This document shows, in pieces, positions 28,085 to 36,849 of a stretch of 64,000 bases of DNA; position 1 is the stretch's first letter; each line of letters starts with the position of its first letter. The position numbers and the translations under genes were made by a program. The stretch is from positions 372,001-436,000 of the forward strand of contig NZ_JACHDZ010000003.1 of the NCBI RefSeq assembly GCF_014201375.1. Direction: 5' to 3'. A model generated the notes under the pieces. The model did no database searches. It had not been told where the DNA came from and worked only from the letters and a program-made list of their open reading frames with translations. The DNA is from Tunturiibacter empetritectus (GTDB lineage Bacteria; Acidobacteriota; Terriglobia; Terriglobales; Acidobacteriaceae).

Positions 28085-28750
28085 ATGATCACTGATAACG
28101 GGATAGAAATCTTCACGGCGCTTCAAGACCTGGTTCATCCGCATCGCACAGCCCTTCTCGTCTACGACATGCAAGTCGGTGTCGTCCCGCAGATCAAGAA
28201 CGGAGCAGAGATTCTCGCAAAGGTGCGCAGTCTCCTGCAAGTTACCCGGCAAGCGGGAATAAGAACTATCTTCACCCGCCACATGTCGCTTCCTCTTGAG
28301 CTTATGGGCTCCTTCCAATACCGCATGGCCATGGCATGGCAAAAAAAGCAAGACCCCGCCGAAGTCTCCTCTCCTTTTCTCCGCGACTCCCAGGCCTTCC
28401 AAATAGCTCCCGAACTCCAACCACTCTCAAGCGAAGCGATCTTCGACAAGCTCGCCATGTCAGCCTTTGAAGGTACTCCCTTGCAGTTCACCCTGCGCGA
28501 CTGCGGCATCCGCAGTATTCTCGTTGCCGGCATCGCGTTAGAGATTGGCATCGAACCGACATGCCGCCACGCCGCCGATCTCGGCATCATCCCCATCCTC
28601 GTGCGCGACGCCTGCGGCGCAGGCAACTCCGAAGCTGCCGATCAATGCGTCGCCTCCCTTGAGCACATGGGAGACACTATCGTTACCAATCTCAAAACCG
28701 TCACCGAGCTACTCGTTGGCCTTCCCGGGCCGGAAACAAACAAATCCTGA
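28085..28750 (+). CDS. isochorismatase-fold hydrolase lacking the usual Cys
   Basis: A 221-residue isochorismatase-superfamily protein. Asp28 (LLVYDMQ) and Lys122 (FDKLAMSAF) of the usual Asp-Lys-Cys triad are present, but the Cys position reads Gly155 (ALEIGIEPT). Loss of Cys with Gly here is known in true isochorismatases such as EntB, which do not need the nucleophile; amidases and nicotinamidases need it. The ATG at 28085 follows GAGGATC. It is close behind the SDR gene (27 bp), suggesting an operon. Confidence 0.85.
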   Translation: MITDNGIEIFTALQDLVHPHRTALLVYDMQVGVVPQIKNGAEILAKVRSLLQVTRQAGIRTIFTRHMSLPLELMGSFQYRMAMAWQKKQDPAEVSSPFLRDSQAFQIAPELQPLSSEAIFDKLAMSAFEGTPLQFTLRDCGIRSILVAGIALEIGIEPTCRHAADLGIIPILVRDACGAGNSEAADQCVASLEHMGDTIVTNLKTVTELLVGLPGPETNKS

Positions 28751-28799
28751 CCTATTTCATAGACGAAAGCCTCACCGCAACCACGACGAGCCACCACCA

Positions 28800-29300
28800 T
28801 CAGCGCGTCGCGTAGTAAGCCGTCAGATCCGTATTCGGCGGTGTAATGTCGAAGGCCCTCAGCATAGTCACGATCTGCCCACGATGGAAGCTCGAATGGT
28901 TGATCGCATGTAGAACAATCTGCCAGCGAGGCACACGGAAGACAGCGTCGTCAGGCAAGACCGTGGAGACTACAAACGTAAGGTCATCCTTTGAAGCCGC
29001 TTCGAGCCATCTCCGATAACCCTCCCAAAGCTCCGGCCACGTCTGAACCAGAGACTCCAACGAGTGCTCAGGAGCAGAGCCACGAGGCAGCCGATCGTTG
29101 TCCACCTCTACCAGCCGGCGAAGCCAAACCCGCTCCCCATCGTGACTATGGCGAAATGTCTGCAGAAGACTCGAATGGGACGCACCACAGTTGCGGCCAA
29201 GCTGCTCCTCCGTCAGCGGCGAGCAGGCCTCCAGCACCCGGCGCGTAGCCCACGCGGAGTAACCAATATGCGCCAGCAGAAGCTCTCGAAGCTGAGACAT
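28800..29300 (-). CDS. DinB-family putative metal-dependent protein
   Basis: A 166-residue four-helix DinB/YfiT-like protein. SQLRELLLAHIGYSAWATRRVLEA starts the family pattern; a His in the RHSHDGERVWLRRL helix and two in HAINHSSFHRGQI form the likely metal site. The frame runs open upstream to 29579, but the conserved part starts at ATG 29300. DinB-like proteins include thiol transferases, so the partner thiol or substrate is unknown. It is divergent from the glutaredoxin-like gene. Confidence 0.85.
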   Translation of the reverse strand: MSQLRELLLAHIGYSAWATRRVLEACSPLTEEQLGRNCGASHSSLLQTFRHSHDGERVWLRRLVEVDNDRLPRGSAPEHSLESLVQTWPELWEGYRRWLEAASKDDLTFVVSTVLPDDAVFRVPRWQIVLHAINHSSFHRGQIVTMLRAFDITPPNTDLTAYYATR

Positions 29301-29360
29301 AGCAGGATTGTAATTTAGCTGCTCGAACGGCCTGCCACGCAACAGGTAAAATAGAACTCT

Positions 29361-29612
29361 ATGGATCTCACCGTCTACTCCGCCTCCTGGTGCCGCGACT
29401 GCCGCGAAGCCAAGCGCTTCCTCACCACGCACAACATCCCCTACAAAGAGATCGACATCGAGAACACCCCCGGCGCCGCCGACCTTGTCATCGCCAACGT
29501 AGGCAAGCGCGCCATCCCACAATTCGTCATCGACGGCAAGTGGGTCCAACCCTACCGTCCCGGCGAAGGCTTCCTCCACGACGAGATGGCCGACCTCCTC
29601 GGCGTAAGTTAG
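29361..29612 (+). CDS. glutaredoxin-like protein
   Basis: An 83-residue thioredoxin-fold redox protein. SASWCRDCREAKRFL holds the CxxC (Cys11, Cys14), and RAIPQFVIDGKWV has the cis-Pro. Likely a thiol-disulfide exchanger in the cytosol. It is divergent from a DinB-like gene, whose family members sometimes use low-molecular-weight thiols. Confidence 0.9.
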   Translation: MDLTVYSASWCRDCREAKRFLTTHNIPYKEIDIENTPGAADLVIANVGKRAIPQFVIDGKWVQPYRPGEGFLHDEMADLLGVS

Positions 29613-29616
29613 GCGG

Positions 29617-30075
29617 ATGAGTTACGCGTGTCTACAATTCGGACACCACAGGCATCTTTTGAAATGTTGCGTCGCACCAGCGCTTCTATCGGCATGTTTG
29701 TTCAACGGCGTCGCCACTGCTCAGACAGTAATCGTGCAATTTTTAAACGGCCGCAATGGGAAGCCGGTAACCAAAGCCCGCGTTTACATTGGACTAGATA
29801 ACGGTAAACGTGGCGAACCACTTGATCTTCGATCGAACAGTCGAGGCGAGGTTGAATTCGATATCGGCAGCGCAAAAACTTTCCAGGTGACGGCTGTGGG
29901 AGAAGTCCCGTGCCATGAGCAAGGCGTCGCCGTTTTCGATTATTCGATCGAACAGGTCCGCCGGACAGGAATTGTCACGAGTAACAACTGTGGTCCAATG
30001 AAAGTGGAACCGACGAGCGGCCGACTTACTTACTTTGTGAGACCGGCGACGTGGTGGGAGCTGTTCAAGAATTAA
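29617..30075 (+). CDS. exported protein with carboxypeptidase-regulatory-like fold, unknown
   Basis: A 152-residue protein starting 4 bp after the glutaredoxin-like gene. A signal segment (about residues 16-36, cut near TAQT) is followed by VQFLNGRNGKPVTKARVYI and LDLRSNSRGEVEFDI, the pattern of a beta-sandwich regulatory-like domain. Codons are more AT-rich than the neighbours. Function unknown. Confidence 0.6.
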   Translation: MSYACLQFGHHRHLLKCCVAPALLSACLFNGVATAQTVIVQFLNGRNGKPVTKARVYIGLDNGKRGEPLDLRSNSRGEVEFDIGSAKTFQVTAVGEVPCHEQGVAVFDYSIEQVRRTGIVTSNNCGPMKVEPTSGRLTYFVRPATWWELFKN

Positions 30076-30161
30076 ACTAGACTCTCCCCACAACACACGT
30101 CGCCAGACCAGTTGAGCACGTAAACAGTTTGTAATTTGCTAAGAAGCATGAGGAGCATCCT

Positions 30162-31463
30162 TTGATCGCCCGCTACACACGCCCCGAGCTAGGCCGCATC
30201 TGGTCCGACGAAAACAAGTACCGCTGCTGGCTCACCGTAGAAGTAGCCGCCTCGCAGGCCCTCTCCAAGTTCGGCCTCGTCCCCCAGTCCGCCGCCGACA
30301 CCATCCGCGACAAGGGCGCCTTCACCGTCGACCGCATCAACGAGATCGAAGCCGAAGTCCGTCACGACGTCATCGCCTTCACCACCACCGTCGCCGAGCA
30401 CATCGCCGACCCCGAAGCCTCCCGCTGGCTCCACTACGGCCTCACCAGCACCGACGTAGTCGACACCGCGCAATCCCTCCAACTCAAAGAAGCCTCCGCC
30501 ATCATCCGCGCCGGCATCGTGGCCCTCTCGGACACCCTCAAAAAACGCGCGATAGAGTTCAAGCACACCCCCATCATCGGCCGCACCCACGGCATCCACG
30601 CCGAACCCTCCACCTTCGGCCTCAAGCTGCTCCTCTGGTACTCCGAGATGCAGCGCAACCTCACCCGCTTCGACGCCGCCGCCGAAGACCTCCGCGTCGG
30701 CAAGCTCTCCGGAGCCGTCGGCACCTTCGGCCACCTCAAGCCCGAGCACGAAGAAGCAATTTGTAACCAACTCGGTCTCAAACCGGTTGCGATAGCAACC
30801 CAGGTCGTCCAGCGCGACCGACACGCCGCCTACATCTCCACGCTAGCCGTTCTGGCGAGCACGTTAGACAAAATAGCCACCGAGATCCGCCACCTCCAGC
30901 GCACCGAAGTCCGCGAAGCCGAAGAGTTCTTCTCCGAAAAGCAAAAGGGCTCCAGCGCGATGCCGCACAAGCGCAACCCCATCACCAGCGAACAAATCTC
31001 CGGCCTCGCCCGCGTCATAAGATCCAATGCGCAGACGGCATTCGAAAACGTAGCCCTCTGGCACGAGCGCGACATCTCCCACTCCTCCGCCGAGCGCGTC
31101 ATCCTCCCCGACTCCACCATCCTCGCCGACTATCTCCTCGCCAAAACCGAGAGCCTCATCGCCAAGCTCCTCGTCTACCCCGCCCGCATGTTGAAGAACC
31201 TCGAGTCCACCGGCGGCCTCATCTTCTCCGGCCAGCTCCTGCTCGACCTCGCCGAATCCGGCATGTCCCGCGAGGACGCCTACCGCCTCGTCCAGTCCCA
31301 CGCCATGAACTCCTGGAAGAACGACCTCATCTTCCGCGACGAGATCGCCAAAGTCCCCGGGATCACCAGTCGCCTCTCCCGCGAAAAGCTCGCCCGCGCC
31401 TTCGACTACAACCGCCAGCTAGCCAACGTAGACGCCATCTTCGCCCGCGTTTTAGACAAGTAG
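30162..31463 (+). CDS. purB: adenylosuccinate lyase
   Basis: Acts twice in purine synthesis, splitting SAICAR and adenylosuccinate with release of fumarate. The 433-residue protein has HYGLTSTDVVDTA, GRTHGIHAEP, and the signature loop KQKGSSAMPHKRNPI. The start is TTG after GAGGAG. The C-terminal 24 codons (31392-31463) recur in a diverged copy 1.08 kb downstream at 32476-32547, see findings. Confidence 0.96.
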   Translation: MIARYTRPELGRIWSDENKYRCWLTVEVAASQALSKFGLVPQSAADTIRDKGAFTVDRINEIEAEVRHDVIAFTTTVAEHIADPEASRWLHYGLTSTDVVDTAQSLQLKEASAIIRAGIVALSDTLKKRAIEFKHTPIIGRTHGIHAEPSTFGLKLLLWYSEMQRNLTRFDAAAEDLRVGKLSGAVGTFGHLKPEHEEAICNQLGLKPVAIATQVVQRDRHAAYISTLAVLASTLDKIATEIRHLQRTEVREAEEFFSEKQKGSSAMPHKRNPITSEQISGLARVIRSNAQTAFENVALWHERDISHSSAERVILPDSTILADYLLAKTESLIAKLLVYPARMLKNLESTGGLIFSGQLLLDLAESGMSREDAYRLVQSHAMNSWKNDLIFRDEIAKVPGITSRLSREKLARAFDYNRQLANVDAIFARVLDK

Positions 31464-31581
31464 CTTCAATACTCTTGTGGCGTCTCGCTGTTCCCTAAAA
31501 CACCGAAATGTGAACCGCCTCTATACGGTAAATTCACTTGTCGTATACTAGGTTCATACCCTATCTATGTAAGGACCATCG

Positions 31582-32439
31582 ATGAGCTTCAAGCAGGCCC
31601 TGAAGAACAACTTACCCGCGCCATTATTTCACTTTCTCAGGGATGTACCATCCAAAGCCAAAGGATTGTTTGAAACCAAGCCTTCAGGACAAGGTCCCAT
31701 TCCTCCCTTGCATCTCATGTTTGATGGACCTAGAAGTTACGAACACTTCATCAACATGGGAAATGAGACACTGGAGTTTTACAAAACAGCGGTAGGTGTC
31801 AAACCTGCAGACTCAATTCTCGACATAGGATGTGGAATTGGCCGTAAAACCATTCCGTTGCTTGATTATCTCAACCCCGAAGCGCTTTATGTGGGTTTGG
31901 ACATCGATCGTCGCGGAATCGATTGGCTTCTCCGAAACGTGACCTCCGAAAATCGACGGTTTGTATTCCTTCACTTGGATATCTACAACAAATTTTACAA
32001 TCCGAAGGGCGCTCTTCTTTCGAGTCGCCTCGTCCTTCCTTTCCCTGACGCATCATTTGACATAGTCGCTTTGTGGTCTGTCTTTACCCATATGTTTCCA
32101 CGCGACATCGCGCACTATCTCTCCGAAATCTCTCGCGTCTTGAAGCCAGGTGGACGGGTCGTTGCTTCTTACTATCTCTTGAACGACGAAATTTTGGCTC
32201 TTATGCAAGATTCTAAGACCGATGTCAACTTCGCCTATCAGCTTGAGAATTGCCGCACGACCAATCCAAACATGCCTGAGGATGCTCTCGCAGTAAACGA
32301 CGCTTGGCTGCGAAGGGTGTATGAGGATCTTCGTCTCCAACCGGAACAATTTCTCTACGGCGGCTGGTCTAAACACACGCCTTATCCAGGAACCGACACC
32401 ATCAATTTGCAAGACATCGTGATTGCCCAAAAGAAATAA
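31582..32439 (+). CDS. SAM-dependent methyltransferase, atypical composition
   Basis: A 285-residue class I methyltransferase. The SAM site is SILDIGCGIGRKT followed by ALYVGLDIDRRG, and later blocks are FDIVALWSVFTHMFP and LKPGGRVVASYYL. An N-terminal stretch of about 65 residues precedes the domain. Codon use is clearly AT-richer than purB and the GH32 gene on both sides. It lies between the purB stop and a second purB 3' end, so it looks inserted. Substrate unknown; such genes often belong to glycan or lipid modification. Confidence 0.85.
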   Translation: MSFKQALKNNLPAPLFHFLRDVPSKAKGLFETKPSGQGPIPPLHLMFDGPRSYEHFINMGNETLEFYKTAVGVKPADSILDIGCGIGRKTIPLLDYLNPEALYVGLDIDRRGIDWLLRNVTSENRRFVFLHLDIYNKFYNPKGALLSSRLVLPFPDASFDIVALWSVFTHMFPRDIAHYLSEISRVLKPGGRVVASYYLLNDEILALMQDSKTDVNFAYQLENCRTTNPNMPEDALAVNDAWLRRVYEDLRLQPEQFLYGGWSKHTPYPGTDTINLQDIVIAQKK

Positions 32440-32547
32440 ATGTTTGTGATGAATATTGCAGCGCTCGTTCAGTATGCCCGCGCCGTCGACTACAGCCGCC
32501 AGCTAGCCAACATAGACGCCATCTTCGCCCGCGTCCTCAACCAATAG
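32440..32547 (+). pseudogene. duplicated purB 3' end (35-codon ORF)
   Basis: An ATG directly after the methyltransferase stop opens 35 codons; from 32476 on it matches the purB end in frame over 72 bp with 63 identities and no gap. The encoded tail differs by five conservative changes (Phe/Val, Asn/Ser, Val/Ile, Asp/Asn, Lys/Gln). This is the pattern of a homologue from another lineage or an old duplicate, not random decay. Confidence 0.85.
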
Positions 32548-32610
32548 AAATTTTCCGCCAGAGCGAACACTCTTCCCCCTCTGACCTGCATCCGATCTAG
32601 GGGAGTTCTC

Positions 32611-34134
32611 ATGCAGAAGAGGCCGTTCCGCAAAGTAATCCGAGCCGCCGCCACCCTCGCCTCCTTCGTCCTGCCCCTCGCCGCCCAGAACCCCGACTAC
32701 GACCAGCCCTACCGCCCGCAAGTCCACTTCTCCCCCGAAGAGCACTGGACCAACGACCCCAACGGCCTCGTCTTTTACCAGGGCGAGTACCACCTCTTCT
32801 TCCAGTACAACCCCGAGGGAGATCAGTGGGGACACATGAGCTGGGGCCACGCCGTCAGCACCGACCTCCTCCACTGGCACGAGCTTCCCGTCGCCATCCC
32901 CGAGCACGACAACACCATGATCTTCACCGGCAGCGTCGTCGTCGATCACCAAAACACCAGCGGCCTCTGCACTCACGGCGACTGCCTCGTCGCCATCTAC
33001 ACCGCACATACCAAAACTCCCGACGGCATCCGTCAAACTCAAAACCTAGCCGTCAGCCTCGACAAAGGCCGCAACTGGGCGCAGTATCCTGGCAACCCTG
33101 TCCTCGATCTCCACCTCGCCGACTTCCGCGACCCCAGCGTCAGTTGGGATCCCATCGCGCACCATTGGGTCATGGCCGTCTCCCTGCCCAAAGAGCATAA
33201 GGTTCGCTTCTATTCCTCCACCGACCTCAAGCAGTGGACCCAGCTCAGCGACTTCGGCCCCACCGGCGACATCAACGGCGACTGGGAGTGTCCCGACCTC
33301 ATCCGCATCCCTTCCTCAAACAGCGCAAAGAGCATCTGGGCCCTCAAAGTAGGCCTCAACCCAGGCGCCCCGCAGGGCGGCTCCGGCGAGCAGTACTTCC
33401 TCGGCGACTTCGACGGCAAATCCTTCCACCAGTCCCGCCAGCGCGGCTCCCACGGCTGGACCAACTACGGCAAAGACGACTACTGCGCCATCAACTTCAA
33501 CAACCTGCCCAAAGATCAGAAGCCAGTCCTCCTCGGTTGGATGAGCAACTGGCAGTACGCCGCAAAGATCCCCACCACACCCTGGCGAGGACAGATGAGC
33601 CTTCCCCGCCGTCTCTCCTACCTCAGCGACGACGCCGGTCTCGCCCTCAAACAGGAGCCCATCGTCGCTCCCCTCCGAGGAAAAAACTACGAGCTCTCCG
33701 CCCTCTCCACCAACACCTCTGCCCTCTACGGCAGCGCCCACACCCTCCAGCCTCCCTTCGAGATCCGCCTCCACTTCGGCCAGCCCGTCGAACCCGTCTT
33801 CGGCCTCAAGATCTTCTCCGACCAGCAGCACTGGACCGAAGTAGCCTTCGACACCAACAAAAAAGAGTTCTACATCGACCGCACCCACTCAGGTGCAGCC
33901 ATCAGTCCGGACTTCCCCACCCGCACCAAAGCGCCCCTCGTCACCACTCGCCCCTACGACCTCACCCTGATCGTCGACCGGTCCTCCGTCGAAGCCTTCG
34001 CCCAGGACGGCACCATTGCCATGACCGACCTCGTCTTCCCCGTCTCCAACAATCTTCAGATCCAGATCTTCCCCGACGACGCCAAGCCAATCCAAAGCGA
34101 AGGCCAGCTCTGGGAGCTCAAATCAATCTGGTAG
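32611..34134 (+). CDS. GH32 beta-fructosidase (invertase/levanase type), exported
   Basis: A 507-residue glycoside hydrolase of family 32 that releases fructose from sucrose, levan or inulin. A signal peptide covers about residues 1-25. The three acidic blocks are present: HWTNDPNGLVF (nucleophile Asp49), DFRDPSVSW (transition-state Asp) and WECPDLI (acid/base Glu). A C-terminal beta-sandwich (about 340-507) ends with VDRSSVEAFAQDG, as in this family. GGGGAG precedes the ATG. The substrate cannot be told from sequence alone. Confidence 0.95.
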   Translation: MQKRPFRKVIRAAATLASFVLPLAAQNPDYDQPYRPQVHFSPEEHWTNDPNGLVFYQGEYHLFFQYNPEGDQWGHMSWGHAVSTDLLHWHELPVAIPEHDNTMIFTGSVVVDHQNTSGLCTHGDCLVAIYTAHTKTPDGIRQTQNLAVSLDKGRNWAQYPGNPVLDLHLADFRDPSVSWDPIAHHWVMAVSLPKEHKVRFYSSTDLKQWTQLSDFGPTGDINGDWECPDLIRIPSSNSAKSIWALKVGLNPGAPQGGSGEQYFLGDFDGKSFHQSRQRGSHGWTNYGKDDYCAINFNNLPKDQKPVLLGWMSNWQYAAKIPTTPWRGQMSLPRRLSYLSDDAGLALKQEPIVAPLRGKNYELSALSTNTSALYGSAHTLQPPFEIRLHFGQPVEPVFGLKIFSDQQHWTEVAFDTNKKEFYIDRTHSGAAISPDFPTRTKAPLVTTRPYDLTLIVDRSSVEAFAQDGTIAMTDLVFPVSNNLQIQIFPDDAKPIQSEGQLWELKSIW

Positions 34135-34194
34135 CCGCTTCCAACGTCTTTGTTGATACGATTCGAAGGCACGCATCGCCGATCGGAGTCCTTC

Positions 34195-34668
34195 ATGAAG
34201 AAAGCAGTCCTAGCACTGTTCGCAAGCGCCGTGTTAGCCAGCAGCGCCATCGCCGCCCAACCAGCAGACGTGATGGTCCCCATCCGCCAATTCGTCGACG
34301 GCTTCAACAGCGGCGATACACACTCAGCATTCGCAGCCTACGAAGACGGCGACATCACCATCATCGACGAGTTCTCTCCCCACCGATGGACTGGCCCCAA
34401 CGCCGCGCACGAATGGGCCGCCGACTACGAAAAGCACGCAGCAGCCACCGGCGTCACCGACGGCATCGTGAAGTACGAAGCCCCCACCCGCACCGAAATT
34501 GAAGACGACCTCGCCTACGTCATCATCCCCACCGTCTACCTCTACAAGGAGCACGGCAAACCGCTCGCTGAGGAAGGACAGGCAACCTTCGTCCTCCACG
34601 CAGAGCCGGCCGGCTGGAAGATCCGCAGTTGGACATGGACCGGCGTCAAGCCGCACCCGGCAAAGTAA
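34195..34668 (+). CDS. exported SnoaL/NTF2-like protein
   Basis: A 157-residue protein with a signal peptide (residues 1-20, cut at AIAA). An NTF2-like domain follows, with IRQFVDGFNSGDTHSAFAAY near the start and a tail ending WKIRSWTWTG. A catalytic set is not identifiable; such folds serve as enzymes or binding proteins. The ATG at 34195 gives a proper signal; the open frame upstream does not. The 201-bp gap after it holds an invertible CATTCCCAAAGGGAATCC hairpin-like stretch. Confidence 0.75.
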   Translation: MKKAVLALFASAVLASSAIAAQPADVMVPIRQFVDGFNSGDTHSAFAAYEDGDITIIDEFSPHRWTGPNAAHEWAADYEKHAAATGVTDGIVKYEAPTRTEIEDDLAYVIIPTVYLYKEHGKPLAEEGQATFVLHAEPAGWKIRSWTWTGVKPHPAK

Positions 34669-34869
34669 CTCCGCTAGAGCAACGCCGCACTTGGTGTAGG
34701 GTCGTCTTGGCTTTTTGTCTGTCATTCCCAAAGGGAATCCGCGTTTGCAGTATTTACACCATCAGGCAAGTCCATAAGAACCATGCCTCATCCTTTAAAC
34801 GCATGCGGAGTGACCGAGGCCGAGGCCGAGCCCTGTTCGAAAACCATCAGCCCGTTATACGATCTCTCT

Positions 34870-35076
34870 ATGAGTGATTTCATTCCAAAAGCAGCAGAAG
34901 TCAAGACCCGCGGGCTAAGCCCGAAGGCACAGAAGCTCCAGGCCGCGCGCGAAAAAGCCGCAGCTCAGGCAAAGGGCGGAGACAAATCCCTTGCCGGATC
35001 ATCGACCGCTTCCGTCAAGGCAAAGGACTCCTTCGCCGGAACCAAAAAAACAACCTTCCAGCGCAAAGCTGTCTAG
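34870..35076 (+). CDS. small basic protein, unknown
   Basis: A 68-residue Lys/Ala/Ser-rich protein (SDFIPKAAEVKTRGLSPKAQ at the start) with no hydrophobic segment. It is predicted to be helical and disordered and might bind nucleic acid. No clear Shine-Dalgarno is seen and I know no family, though the codon style fits the genome. Confidence 0.5.
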   Translation: MSDFIPKAAEVKTRGLSPKAQKLQAAREKAAAQAKGGDKSLAGSSTASVKAKDSFAGTKKTTFQRKAV

Positions 35077-35200
35077 CAACGAGGGCACCGGCCGCGAATG
35101 TCGGTGCCTCGAACACACAAGCGCACAACCCTCTTCCGAATCACCACACGCCCAAACTTCATCCAATCGCAGTCAGCCGCCTGACCGAAAAGGATCTCCC

Positions 35201-36265
35201 ATGTCCCGCACCGCTCTCATCGCCGGAGTCACCGGCATCGTCGGCATCAATCTCGCACAACAGCTCCTCGCCAACGGCTGGCAGGTTCACGGCCTCGCCC
35301 GACGCCCCGCGAACAACATCGAAGGCGTCAACTTCATAGCCGCCGATCTCCTCGATCCCGCCGCTCTGCGCTCCGCCGTCGCCGGCCTCAAGCCGACGCA
35401 CCTCTTCCTCACCACCTGGCTCCGCCAACCCACCGAAGCCGAAAACATTCGCATCAACTCCGCGATGGTGCGCAACATCCTCGGAGCCGTCTCCCATGCA
35501 AAATCAGTCAAACACGTAGCTCTCGTCACCGGCCTCAAGCACTACCTCGGTCCCTTCGAGGCCTACGGCAAAGGCAAGCTCCCCGCCACGCCCTTCCGCG
35601 AAGAGCAGCCCCGCCTCGACATAGAAAACTTCTACTACGCGCAGGAGGACGAGCTCTTCGCCTCCGCCACCCATCATCTCTTCAACTGGACCATCCATCG
35701 CCCTCACACCATCGTCGGCTACGCCCTCGGCAACGCCATGAACATGGGTGTCACCCTCGCGGTCTACGCCACCATCTGCCGCGAAACCGGCCGCCCCTTC
35801 CTCTTCCCCGGCTCCGCAACCCAGTGGAACAGCCTCACCGACATGACCGACGCAAGACTCCTCGCCCGCCATCTCGAGTGGGCCTCCACCACCCCCGCCG
35901 CGCGCGATCACGCCTTCAACGTAGTCAACGGCGACGTCTTCCGCTGGAGCTGGATGTGGTCTCGCCTCGCCGACTGGTTCGGCATCGCGCCCGCTCCCTT
36001 CCCCGGCCACGCCACCCCACTCGAGCAGCAACTCGCCGGCACCGAAGAGATCTGGAGCACCATCGCAAAATCCCACAACCTCATCGAGCCCGACCTCAAC
36101 AACCTCGCCTCCGCCTGGCACACCGACGCCGACCTCGGCCGCCCCATCGAAGTAGTCACCGACATGACCAAGAGCCGTAAGTTCGGCTTCCTCGACTACC
36201 AGCCCACCGACGAAAGCTTCTTCGACCTCTTCACCCGCCTCCGCCACGACCGCATCATCCCCTGA
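35201..36265 (+). CDS. PRISE-like NAD(P)-dependent reductase (extended SDR)
   Basis: A 354-residue extended short-chain reductase. It starts with LIAGVTGIVGINLAQQL (cofactor loop) and has VALVTGLKHYLGPFEAYGKG, close to the TGxKHYxGPFE block of plant progesterone 5-beta-reductase/iridoid synthase-like enzymes. NFYYAQEDELF with the catalytic Tyr follows, then IHRPHTIVGYALGNAMNM. Such enzymes reduce enones; the bacterial substrates are mostly unknown. AAGGATCTCCC precedes the ATG at 35201. Confidence 0.88.
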   Translation: MSRTALIAGVTGIVGINLAQQLLANGWQVHGLARRPANNIEGVNFIAADLLDPAALRSAVAGLKPTHLFLTTWLRQPTEAENIRINSAMVRNILGAVSHAKSVKHVALVTGLKHYLGPFEAYGKGKLPATPFREEQPRLDIENFYYAQEDELFASATHHLFNWTIHRPHTIVGYALGNAMNMGVTLAVYATICRETGRPFLFPGSATQWNSLTDMTDARLLARHLEWASTTPAARDHAFNVVNGDVFRWSWMWSRLADWFGIAPAPFPGHATPLEQQLAGTEEIWSTIAKSHNLIEPDLNNLASAWHTDADLGRPIEVVTDMTKSRKFGFLDYQPTDESFFDLFTRLRHDRIIP

Positions 36266-36366
36266 ATCGTTTTCGTTACATAACGCATTGAAGGAGAGTC
36301 TCCTTTACTCATTCAAAAAGCGCCCAATACGATAAGCTCCACGATAGCCCTAAAGGAGCCTTAGTG

Positions 36367-36849
36367 ATGAGCAACGTTATTCTGCGCAAGGCGAAGGCTT
36401 TCGCTACCATAGTTACGATTACAGTCTTAGCAGCAGAATGTATGCCTGCCTCATCTCAGAAAAAGCCGTGTCCCGCCCTCGTAACCAACATTCAGGATCA
36501 TAAGTTTCAACCTGGTCAAGTCTGGGCATACGAGGGCCGAGCTAACGAGGCCGCCTCCACGCTCACGATCTTGCGAATCGACTCGAATGAAAAAATAGGA
36601 ACCATTGTCCAAGTTCGAATAGATGGTCTCAAAGCGCACAATCCACGTGGTGAGATTGTTCCATCCGTCGAGCATATGCCGTTTACCCACGATGCCATGC
36701 TTCTCAGTGTCACTCGGTTGCTTAAATCAAATCAGCCAATCCCCACGCTTGAAGGTCTGGACCGTTGGCAAGCTGACTGCGGCGGCATCTACAGCATCTC
36801 AGTTCGCGACGCCATAGATGTAATGGAGAAAACCCTCAACGCACCATGA
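36367..36849 (+). CDS. exported protein, unknown
   Basis: A 160-residue protein with a hydrophobic N-terminal signal (about residues 10-30) and two or three cysteines. FQPGQVWAYEGRANEAASTL and VRIDGLKAHNP give a beta-rich domain without known motif. Codons are more AT-rich than the neighbours. AAGGAG fits either GTG 36364 or ATG 36367. Its stop overlaps the start of the Cys-cluster gene. Confidence 0.6.
   Translation: MSNVILRKAKAFATIVTITVLAAECMPASSQKKPCPALVTNIQDHKFQPGQVWAYEGRANEAASTLTILRIDSNEKIGTIVQVRIDGLKAHNPRGEIVPSVEHMPFTHDAMLLSVTRLLKSNQPIPTLEGLDRWQADCGGIYSISVRDAIDVMEKTLNAP

Noticed and set aside
31464-32475. Insertion sequence between the purB ends
   Set aside because: No transposase, terminal inverted repeats or short target duplication; only the methyltransferase gene is present.
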